A stretch of 5,308 bases of DNA from an uncultured Eubacterium sp. GTDB lineage: Bacteria > Bacillota > Clostridia > Oscillospirales > Acutalibacteraceae. Positions 1-4,588 of this stretch are shown here, one piece after another. Each line of letters opens with the position of its first letter. Position 1 is the first letter of the stretch. Location: positions 1 to 5,308 of the forward strand of contig CAMFQI010000106.1 in assembly GCA_945980015.1 (NCBI GenBank), given 5' to 3'. Below the pieces are notes generated by a model. The model worked only from the letters and a program-made list of their open reading frames with translations. It had not been told where the DNA came from and did not search any database. The translations under genes were made by a program, and so were the position numbers.

Positions 1-45
1 ACACCTAAGCCTTCGTCGGCAGCGTCAGATGTGTATAAGAGACAG
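1..45 (+). other. Illumina Nextera adapter left in the assembly (artifact)
   Basis: Bases 13-45 are the 33-nt Nextera read-1 transposase adapter: a TCGTCGGCAGCGTC primer part followed by the Tn5 mosaic end ending ATAAGAGACAG. Bases 5-12 (CTAAGCCT) match an i5 index that I recall as the Nextera S508 index, and bases 1-4 (ACAC) match the end of the P5 primer. Genuine sequence therefore starts at 46. On the minus strand the adapter translates as Leu-Ser-Leu-Ile-His-Ile, a familiar artificial protein tail. Everything to the left of base 46 should be masked. Confidence 0.99.
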
Positions 46-414
46 CATATGCGCAACAAGGTTGGGTGTATGGCGATAAATGTCATTAGCTAGTGGTATA
101 AAAGTTCGCATCTGTATTGTGTTGGGGCGGTTAAGAATTGAGTGATGTTCATATGGCGAGCATAACACTCGGTCGAAGATTGAACATACCCAGTTATTGG
201 ATTCCGAAGCTCCCGATGTGAACACTATCTGTTCGGGCTGGGCGTTGATTGCGCTGGCTACTTGTTCCCTTGCCGTTTCAACAGCTTTGCGAGCTTCTTT
301 GCCAATGGAATACAATGACGATGGATTACCAAAGTGTTTTGTTAGGTATGGCTTCATAGCTTTGAGTACCTCGGTATCTATTGGCGATGTTGCCGCTCGA
401 TCAAGATATATCAT
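46..414 (-). CDS. Compact cysteine desulfurase-like (NifS/IscS family) PLP enzyme, C-terminus missing
   Basis: Only 123 N-terminal residues are real; the reading frame then runs into the adapter. Fold-type I aminotransferase class V features are clear: an N-terminal IYLDRAATS (family usually LDNAATT), a GNPSS motif near residue 30, the PLP-phosphate loop VFTSGASESNN near residues 64-74, and EHHSIL near residues 89-94, where the family has EHxSVL. The PLP lysine and the persulfide-forming cysteine would lie in the lost part, so activity cannot be judged. Spacing between the SESNN and EHHS motifs, and after it, is much shorter than in IscS or NifS, so this is a minimised version. The Arg in LDRAAT is unusual. 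The ATG overlaps the methyltransferase stop as ATGA, with an AGGAG 8 nt upstream, so the two genes are translationally coupled. Family known cellular role: releasing sulfur from cysteine for Fe-S clusters, tRNA thiolation or DNA phosphorothioation. Which applies here is unknown. Confidence 0.85.
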
Positions 415-1223
415 ACATTTTTCTCCTTTTTCACAGTTTGCATATCAGTCGTATGTTTTAAGATAGGTTTAACCTTTATACCGCATCTCATTCTTTCCTT
501 GGCTATGTCATAATACTCTTTGTTAATTTCAACCCCGATAAAGTTGCGTTTAAGATTTGCACAAGCAACGCCTGTCGTTCCGCTTCCCATAAAGCAATCA
601 AGAACGACATCTCCTTCATTACTATGCTTCTTAACTAAATCTTCAATGAGCGACAATGGCTTTTGTGTCGGGTGCGCAGTCCTTTCTTTGCCGTGTAAGA
701 TTGGCAAGTAGTATGTATCACCTGTTTCGGGAACATAATAATTACCGTCATCGTATTCCGAATTGAAGGTTGGTTTGGATTTCTTTACAAACGTCACGAA
801 GAACTCACGACTATTTGAAAGATAATTTGTCTTTGAGTTAATGGGCACAGGATTTGTCTTATTCCATATACCTAATCTGGCTTGCTTGAATTTAAGCTGT
901 TCGGCACACTCCTTTAACTCTTGCATCTTCCAAAAGTCGTAGAACATAATAAGGGTGCCTGATGGTTTGAGAACTCTGTAAAACTCGGACAACAGAGTTT
1001 GTATGCAAATTTCATTCTTATCCCATTCGCCAAAGTCGATTTTGTGCTTTCCGTATTTGGCGATATAGTCTGCTTTGTCTGGAGAATTGTTGACGAAACC
1101 ACTATCCTTGCTGATGATATATGGCGGGTCGGTCAGTATTAAATCAACACAATTGTCGGGGATACGTTTGATAAGTTCAAAACAATCTCCGTTGCTTAAT
1201 GCAATGAAATTATAATTCTCTAT
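411..1223 (-). CDS. Beta-class DNA methyltransferase, probably N6-adenine, with apparent ATA start
   Basis: This 270-residue protein transfers a methyl group from S-adenosylmethionine to DNA, most likely to adenine N6. Motif IV (TDPPY, residues 31-35) comes first, then a target-recognition region. HPTQKP (184-189), the SAM-binding motif I DCFMGSGTTG (209-218) and FIGVEI (228-233) follow. The motif IV-before-I order defines the beta class, and DPPY favours adenine over cytosine. No restriction partner is visible, so it looks like a solitary phage methyltransferase that protects or marks phage DNA. The frame is uninterrupted from a TAA at 1235-1237 to 411. It contains no ATG, GTG or TTG before a TTG at 992, which would delete the catalytic DPPY. 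An ATA codon at 1221-1223 lies 7 nt after a perfect AAGGAGG and begins the family-typical NYNFIALSNGDCFELI stretch, so I place the start there. The target sequence cannot be told from the protein. Confidence 0.88.
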   Translation of the reverse strand: MENYNFIALSNGDCFELIKRIPDNCVDLILTDPPYIISKDSGFVNNSPDKADYIAKYGKHKIDFGEWDKNEICIQTLLSEFYRVLKPSGTLIMFYDFWKMQELKECAEQLKFKQARLGIWNKTNPVPINSKTNYLSNSREFFVTFVKKSKPTFNSEYDDGNYYVPETGDTYYLPILHGKERTAHPTQKPLSLIEDLVKKHSNEGDVVLDCFMGSGTTGVACANLKRNFIGVEINKEYYDIAKERMRCGIKVKPILKHTTDMQTVKKEKNV

Positions 1224-1237
1224 GTTTATTCCTCCTT
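1221..1237 (-). promoter_or_regulatory. Ribosome binding site and ATA start of the methyltransferase
   Basis: The minus strand reads AAGGAGG (1231-1237), a 7-nt spacer, then ATA (1221-1223) and GAG AAT TAT. An in-frame TAA overlaps the start of the Shine-Dalgarno, so no longer frame exists. The SD is the strongest in the window, which argues that the gene is translated despite the absence of a standard start codon. One base change would turn ATA into ATG. Confidence 0.7.
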
Positions 1238-1238
1238 A

Positions 1239-1266
1239 AGGCTCTTGTCTGTTTTGGCAAGAGCCT
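1239..1266. other. Intergenic 9-bp hairpin between the VWA and methyltransferase genes
   Basis: AGGCTCTTG (1239-1247) and CAAGAGCCT (1258-1266) form a perfect 9-bp stem with a 10-nt loop. On the plus strand it is followed by six T (1268-1273), the form of an intrinsic terminator, but no plus-strand gene exists for it to end. On the transcribed minus strand the hairpin is preceded by A-rich sequence and followed after one T by the methyltransferase SD (AAGGAGG), with no U-tract. It could block antisense transcription, mark an RNA processing site, or affect access to that SD. Its function is inferred only from position. Confidence 0.6.
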
Positions 1267-1290
1267 ATTTTTTACACGTGAATGTACGAA

Positions 1291-2019
1291 TTATCGTTTC
1301 AGCCAAGAAGCATATTCCGAGAGAAGTTTCTCGTACAGAGCTACTTCGTTTACTTTGCGAATGTTTGCAAACTCTACGAAGCCTGTATTGTCAACAGGTC
1401 TACCGTCAAGTGTGTCAAGCTTACGGAGATACCGGAACTCTGCGCCGCCGATACCTATGAACATAATGAATTCGTTAGCGGTGGAATACTGGCGGACAAC
1501 ATCGTCTGTCATAGCAGGGTCGGAATTGTCACCATCGGTAATGAAGATGGTGAATGTAGGAATGTCCGTTGTATCGTGCCTGAGAATATCTCTGAGAACG
1601 GGTGCATAGTATGTACCTTGCATATTGGCACTATTAGGCTTTATAACATTCTTGACGTAATTGAGGTAATTACGCTCTGTGCAGCCTTTAACCTTTTTAA
1701 AACTATCGCTAAACAGATAGCAGTCAAGTTCGCCGTTATCGTCAAACTTTAGTGCAAGGGGTAATATCTTGGTGACGACTTCCTGCACTGTGCCGTCCAT
1801 ATACATATCTTGCATTGAGCCTGAGTAGTCAAGCACAAGGTTTACTCTGGATTTCAGGTTATCGAAAGAAACACCTGTGGATTTTTCAAGGTTGACTACG
1901 GTTTTGTTAAGGCTGATTTTATACTCCGTCAGCTTTGTGTCGGGGGTGTTATCGGACAGAAATCCGTTTGTACTCTGGGTATCTTCGCTCTTCTTAAAAA
2001 GGTTTGAGATAAAACTCAT
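1291..2019 (-). CDS. TerF-like von Willebrand factor A (VWA) domain protein
   Basis: This 242-residue cytosolic protein has no signal peptide or membrane segment. From the chosen Met, the metal-ion-dependent adhesion site is visible: DYSGS at 64-68 (DxSxS), a threonine near 136 in GTYY, and an aspartate in ITDGDNSD near 160-167. The block around NLVLDYSGSM, the DGTVQEVV and LPLALKFDDNGELDCYLF stretches and the C-terminal GFVEFANI are like the VWA part of TerF/TerY-type tellurium-resistance and stress proteins. It lacks the full N-terminal TerD domain of classical TerF. Start choice: an ATG at 2025 follows GGAGG by only 1 nt, whereas the ATG at 2019 (MSFISNLF) is 7 nt away, so I prefer 2019. 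It sits 2 nt downstream of the 66-aa gene and so shares its mRNA. VWA proteins of this group usually scaffold metal-dependent complexes; the partner here is unknown. Confidence 0.85.
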   Translation of the reverse strand: MSFISNLFKKSEDTQSTNGFLSDNTPDTKLTEYKISLNKTVVNLEKSTGVSFDNLKSRVNLVLDYSGSMQDMYMDGTVQEVVTKILPLALKFDDNGELDCYLFSDSFKKVKGCTERNYLNYVKNVIKPNSANMQGTYYAPVLRDILRHDTTDIPTFTIFITDGDNSDPAMTDDVVRQYSTANEFIMFIGIGGAEFRYLRKLDTLDGRPVDNTGFVEFANIRKVNEVALYEKLLSEYASWLKR

Positions 2020-2021
2020 TG

Positions 2022-2222
2022 TCATTCCTCCATATATTTATATAGTTCTGTTGGACTGCTAGCCTTGTGCTTTGTTTTCACCGGCTTGCCGCCCGTGACC
2101 TCGTACAAGAAGTATGTGTCACGGAGCGGATTTACGGTGATGTAATGTGTGGGGCTGTTTGCGTTCTTAGCGGTATAGGTTAAGCATAAAGTTTCGCCTT
2201 TACCAAAAGATATTTTTGCCAA
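2022..2222 (-). CDS. Small protein of unknown function (66 aa)
   Basis: I do not recognise this protein. It is 66 residues, soluble-looking and basic in its second half (GGKPVKTKHK near residues 44-53), with no cysteine pairs or membrane helix. The first half alternates hydrophobic and polar residues (TLCLTYTA, HYITVNP, TYFLYEV), which suggests a small beta sheet, and it ends in a short helix (SPTELYKYMEE). The TTG start at 2220-2222 is supported by AGGAGG 8 nt upstream; that SD lies in the last codons of nrdG (CAG GAG GAT TAA). Only 3 nt separate it from nrdG, and its stop carries the SD of the VWA gene, so it is embedded in the operon and is surely translated. A function with the VWA protein or with ribonucleotide reductase is possible but only by neighbourhood. 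Confidence 0.78.
   Translation of the reverse strand: MAKISFGKGETLCLTYTAKNANSPTHYITVNPLRDTYFLYEVTGGKPVKTKHKASSPTELYKYMEE
2027..2031 (-). promoter_or_regulatory. Ribosome binding site deciding the VWA start
   Basis: GGAGG lies inside the last codons of the upstream 66-aa gene (ATG GAG GAA TGA). It is 1 nt from the ATG at 2023-2025 and 7 nt from the ATG at 2017-2019. Only the second spacing is normal, so the VWA protein most likely begins MSFISNLF. Placement inside the preceding gene implies coupled translation. Confidence 0.75.
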
Positions 2223-2225
2223 TGC

Positions 2226-2768
2226 TTAATCCTCCTGTTCGTACAAAATAATCTTGTTCTCTGCAAGAGATTTCTTGACATCAATTACCCTTTGATTTGT
2301 GCTGCCAGCCCAAGGTAAGGATATATCTCTCAGGCTGTCAACATACGCACCGTCAACAACTACATCGCATAGCTTAACTATATCCAATGGCGATATGGTT
2401 TCAAGGTTTTGTTCTTTGCAGAATTTATCCAGCTCAAAGATGTGTTCCCAAGTGTATCCTGTGTAAAGCCAAATGCTTTTTGATGGATATACTTGGCGTA
2501 CTCGATTGGTTATTCTGTAAACTTCGTCGGTGTTGCGAGGGTCAAGCGGATGCCCGCCGGATAAAGTAAATCCATTAATATAAGGCTTGCCGATTAACTC
2601 AAGTAATTCTTGCATTGTTGATTCGGTGAATAACTGCCCTGAATTAAAATCCCAAGTTTGAGGGTTGTGGCAGCGGTAACAGTGAATGTTACAGCCGCTC
2701 ACCCACAGTACAACACGAATACCCAAACCGTTTGAAACAGAACATTTATCTATTGTTTCATAGTTCAT
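2226..2768 (-). CDS. nrdG: Anaerobic ribonucleoside-triphosphate reductase activating protein NrdG
   Basis: This 180-residue radical-SAM enzyme uses a [4Fe-4S] cluster and S-adenosylmethionine to generate the glycyl radical on NrdD. The cluster motif CNIHCYRC (Cys26, Cys30, Cys33) has the NrdG spacing CX3CX2C. A SAM-contacting glycine motif, FTLSGGHPLDP, is at about 67-77, WLYTGYTWE is near 100-108, and the C-terminal family signature GSTNQRVIDV is near 154-163. Length is normal for small Firmicutes or phage NrdG. The motif has His where NrdG proteins usually have Asp or Glu (SGGDPL). The start ATG overlaps the nrdD stop (ATGA), and only a weak SD is visible, so translation is probably coupled to nrdD. 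Adjacency to its substrate protein NrdD confirms the role. It acts in the cytosol and only without oxygen. Confidence 0.96.
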   Translation of the reverse strand: MNYETIDKCSVSNGLGIRVVLWVSGCNIHCYRCHNPQTWDFNSGQLFTESTMQELLELIGKPYINGFTLSGGHPLDPRNTDEVYRITNRVRQVYPSKSIWLYTGYTWEHIFELDKFCKEQNLETISPLDIVKLCDVVVDGAYVDSLRDISLPWAGSTNQRVIDVKKSLAENKIILYEQED

Positions 2769-3733
2769 TTATGCTTCACTCTCATTTCTACCTCTTGCTG
2801 TTTGCCAAGGTTAAATGCGGAAGTGTAATCCCCGGTTAAATAACCTGTCACTCTGCGCAGTCTGCTAATATTAGGACATTCACACATAGGACAATTGGTG
2901 TTTATCTCGTCAGTGTATCCGCAATTCTGACACATATCATTGGGGACATTAATTGCGAAATAAGGAATGTCTTTATCCATTGCGTAGTTAACAATTTCTT
3001 CAAGAGCTTCTATATTATGTTTTACAGTTCCTTCAAGCTCAACATAAGCTATGCAACCTGCACTTGAATACCCTGTGAGTTGAGATTCAATATCTATCTT
3101 CTCAAAAGGTGTCATTTTCTTCCACACGGGAACGTGCATTGAATTTGTAAAATAATCTTTATCGGATACATTAGGAATAATACCGTATTTCTGTTTAAAC
3201 TTTTGCATTGCTGTGTAACATAGATTCTCGGCAGGAGTAAAGTAAACGCCAAAATTCAATTTGTATTCTTCCTTAAACTCGGCACAACGCTGTTTAAACA
3301 GCCCTTCTATTCTTTTAGCAAGTTCCATACCACGTTTTTCTGTATGGTCACAACCAACAAGAATGTGAAGCGTTTCTGCAAGTCCAAGCTGACCGACAGC
3401 AAGGGTACCATGCTTTAATGCACTACGAATGTCTTTACCATCATAGCCAGCTATAACATTGTTTTCATACATAAACTTGGCAGACTTTGGATTCTGAGAA
3501 CAAATCCATTCAAATCTTTCAAGCAACATATCCTTGGCATCGTGAATTTTGTCATCAAGAAGCATCATAAATTCATTTACGATGTTTTCTTCGTTACAGC
3601 AATCACTACCTTGTAACTGTTTTTTTACTTCCATAGCAAGTGTAGGCATAATAATTGTTACAGGACAAATATTTCCTCTGCCGTCTTTAAGCTGACCGAA
3701 GCCATTGATGTCCCAACCGTTAGCAGTTCTACA
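2765..3733 (-). CDS. nrdD: Anaerobic ribonucleoside-triphosphate reductase NrdD, exon 2 (C-terminal part)
   Basis: This exon supplies the last 322 residues of NrdD, the class III enzyme that reduces ribonucleoside triphosphates to deoxy forms. It starts with CRTANGWDINGFGQ, which continues directly from the STMG that ends exon 1; the junction falls between codons (phase 0). Near the C-terminus, four cysteines in two CxxC pairs (CQNC and CPMC, about 2882-2932) form the zinc ribbon. RRVTGYL follows, and its Gly codon at 2843-2845 is the expected glycyl-radical residue. GRGNICPVTIIMPTLAMEV near the start is also a family signature. The frame is open back to 3778 inside the intron, and a TTG spans the splice site, so automated callers will mis-start it at 3736. 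The stop overlaps the nrdG start. It is intact, with no frameshift. Confidence 0.95.
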   Translation of the reverse strand, partial: CRTANGWDINGFGQLKDGRGNICPVTIIMPTLAMEVKKQLQGSDCCNEENIVNEFMMLLDDKIHDAKDMLLERFEWICSQNPKSAKFMYENNVIAGYDGKDIRSALKHGTLAVGQLGLAETLHILVGCDHTEKRGMELAKRIEGLFKQRCAEFKEEYKLNFGVYFTPAENLCYTAMQKFKQKYGIIPNVSDKDYFTNSMHVPVWKKMTPFEKIDIESQLTGYSSAGCIAYVELEGTVKHNIEALEEIVNYAMDKDIPYFAINVPNDMCQNCGYTDEINTNCPMCECPNISRLRRVTGYLTGDYTSAFNLGKQQEVEMRVKHK

Positions 3734-3765
3734 CAATAGGATTTCTCCTATTGGACTATATCTTC
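3734..3765 (-). other. Intron S element, P9 hairpin and 3' splice site
   Basis: S reads GAAGATATAGTCC (3753-3765), a close match to the group I consensus. It is followed at once by a 6-bp P9 stem (3747-3752 with 3735-3740, loop AGAAAT) and by the terminal intron G at 3734. Exon 2 then begins TGT AGA. The stem contains AGGAG and its partner arm contains the TTG at 3734-3736. Confidence 0.85.
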
Positions 3766-3864
3766 GTTTGTTATTCTGTTACCAAATAATAAACGCTCGG
3801 CACTTCCAAATAAGGAATTTCACCTTAAATGTACTCTACTCACTTCTTCACATAAGGATTTCTC

Positions 3865-4410
3865 TTATGCTATGTTTTCGATAGTCTCTTGACTTTCTTC
3901 AACGTATTCAAACAAGTAATTGTAATTATTGGTTTTCTTTTCACCTTTTAATATCATCGTTACCGTTTTTCTGTTTATATGCAAATCATTGCACATACTT
4001 CTAATAGATGGATATGTTTTTAAAAATCTTCCTTGCTTATCATAAACATGAATTCTGTGACACCTAGATTTATACTTATACAAGCTGTTGTCATACCCGT
4101 GCTGAGTATTCTCACTGTTTGTACACCATTCAAGATTGCTGACATTATTGTTTAATTTATTACCATCTTTATGATTGACTTGTGGTAGTTCATTTGGATT
4201 ATCAATAAATGTCTTGGCAACCAATCTGTGAACACGAGTATAATGTCGCTTACCGTTTGTATCTCTTAAAATACATTGGTAATATCCCACCGTATCAACC
4301 CATTGACATATTTGCACATTTCCTCGTTTCGTGTCGTACACTATACCATTGGTGTCTATAATATATCTTTCAAACCCATCTATTTGTTTTGCAGCTATTA
4401 TTTCGCCTAT
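3865..4410 (-). CDS. Intron-encoded HNH homing endonuclease, apparent ATA start
   Basis: Homing endonucleases of this type cut intronless nrdD alleles so that the intron is copied in by repair. The 181-residue frame starts with a NUMOD4-like stretch (KQIDGFERYIIDTNGIVYD, about 8-26). The HNH domain follows, with VHRLVAKTF (60-68), VNHKDGNKLNN (78-88) and NLEWCTNSENTQHGY (92-106). The C-terminus is a NUMOD1-like DNA-binding segment with a helix-turn-helix look (IHVYDKQGRFLKTYPS then INRKTVTMILKG, about 120-156). A GTG at 4339-4341 is the first ordinary start, but it would cut off the NUMOD4-like part and has no SD. ATA at 4408-4410 lies 6 nt after AGGTGA (4417-4422), and a TGA closes the frame just upstream, so I place the start at ATA. 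The last codons (SQETIE) also encode the intron's R/P7 strand. All HNH residues look intact, so it is probably active. Confidence 0.85.
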   Translation of the reverse strand: MGEIIAAKQIDGFERYIIDTNGIVYDTKRGNVQICQWVDTVGYYQCILRDTNGKRHYTRVHRLVAKTFIDNPNELPQVNHKDGNKLNNNVSNLEWCTNSENTQHGYDNSLYKYKSRCHRIHVYDKQGRFLKTYPSIRSMCNDLHINRKTVTMILKGEKKTNNYNYLFEYVEESQETIENIA

Positions 4411-4444
4411 ATATATTCACCTCTCAAAAGTGAATGCGTTGAAG
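3897..4444 (-). repeat. Inverted repeat forming the P6 stem around the HNH gene
   Basis: Bases 4431-4444 and 3897-3910 are inverted repeats, pairing 13 of 14 positions: 8 bp (4437-4444 with 3897-3904), one mismatch, then 5 bp (4431-4435 with 3906-3910). The first arm directly follows the Q-like element. The second lies inside the last codons of the HNH gene, just before the R element. This is the position of P6/P6a in a group I intron, so almost the whole endonuclease gene is looped out of this stem. Confidence 0.8.
4408..4435 (-). promoter_or_regulatory. Ribosome binding site of the HNH gene, inside a hairpin
   Basis: AGGTGA (4417-4422) is the only SD-like sequence near the start of the HNH frame, 6 nt from ATA at 4408-4410. 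The same bases belong to a 6-bp hairpin, ATTCAC (4430-4435, first in the RNA) with GTGAAT (4415-4420), loop 4421-4429, which would hide part of the SD. Bases 4431-4435 are also used by the alternative P6 pairing. Confidence 0.5.
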
Positions 4445-4558
4445 TTTAGCACAGGATTGTCTTTCAATTTCCCTGTTAGCCAATTTATTAATCGCCATTT
4501 ACTGCGACTACTTTGTCGTTAAATTGACACCTTGTATTTACAAGTTCACCGAGTTTTA

Positions 4559-4588
4559 TATGAGCCATAGTGTAATTTTTAACCCATA
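4559..4588 (-). other. Intron P1 helix and 5' splice site
   Basis: In the RNA, the end of exon 1, UAUGGGU (4582-4588), pairs with intron bases GCUCAUA (4559-4565) over 7 bp. There is a U-G wobble at the cleavage position 4582 and one internal G-U. The 16-nt loop begins with the in-frame stop UAA. A short UUACA in this loop could pair with the first bases of exon 2 (UGUAG) as P10, bringing the exons together; this last part is less certain. Confidence 0.8.

Larger units (their letters stand above)
3734..4581 (-). ncRNA. Self-splicing group I intron (IA-like) in nrdD, carrying an HNH gene
   Basis: The 848-nt insert splits NrdD exactly between STMG and CRT. The 5' exon ends in U (4582) and the intron ends in G (3734), as group I introns require. 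The 5' exon pairs with an internal guide to form P1 with the U-G wobble at the splice site. The core is visible. A P/P4 strand, ACAGG (4472-4476), pairs with CCTGT (4451-4455) inside a Q-like AATCCTGTGCTAAAC (4444-4458). P5 is ATTG/CAAT. R is AGTCAAGAGACTATC (3880-3894) and S is GAAGATATAGTCC (3753-3765). P7 forms between GACTAT (3881-3886) and ATAGTC (3754-3759). P9 is AATAGG/CCTATT just before the terminal G. P2-like hairpins lie at 4531-4544. P3 and P8 are not firmly assigned. The first intron codon is TAA, so unspliced RNA stops NrdD at Gly. The endonuclease gene sits in the P6 region. Confidence 0.93.

Noticed and set aside
411..1102. Two separate or frameshifted methyltransferase fragments
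   Set aside because: Manual translation shows one continuous frame from 1223 to 411. The apparent break comes only from the missing standard start codon; the 914-1102 frame is a shadow.
46..1223. A DNA phosphorothioation (Dnd) locus
   Set aside because: Only a desulfurase-like fragment and a methyltransferase are present; no dndB, dndC, dndD or dndE-like gene is in the window, so naming the PLP enzyme dndA is not justified.
1239..1273. Intrinsic terminator of the VWA transcript
   Set aside because: The T-tract follows the stem only on the plus strand, while all genes are on the minus strand. It could only end an antisense transcript.
1245..1752. Plus-strand reading frames opposite the VWA gene
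   Set aside because: They overlap a well-supported gene, have no ribosome sites or recognisable domains, and are shadows. The other plus-strand frames (197-466, 520-711, 1877-2062, 2387-2569, 4331-4522) were rejected for the same reason.
2019..2025. First ATG (2025) as the VWA start
   Set aside because: It is only 1 nt from GGAGG; the ATG at 2019 is at normal distance.
3865..4341. GTG at 4339-4341 as the HNH start
   Set aside because: It has no ribosome site and would remove a NUMOD4-like segment that is clearly coding in the same frame.
3734..4581. Intein in NrdD
   Set aside because: An in-frame TAA follows Gly directly, there are no intein splicing blocks, and group I core elements are present.
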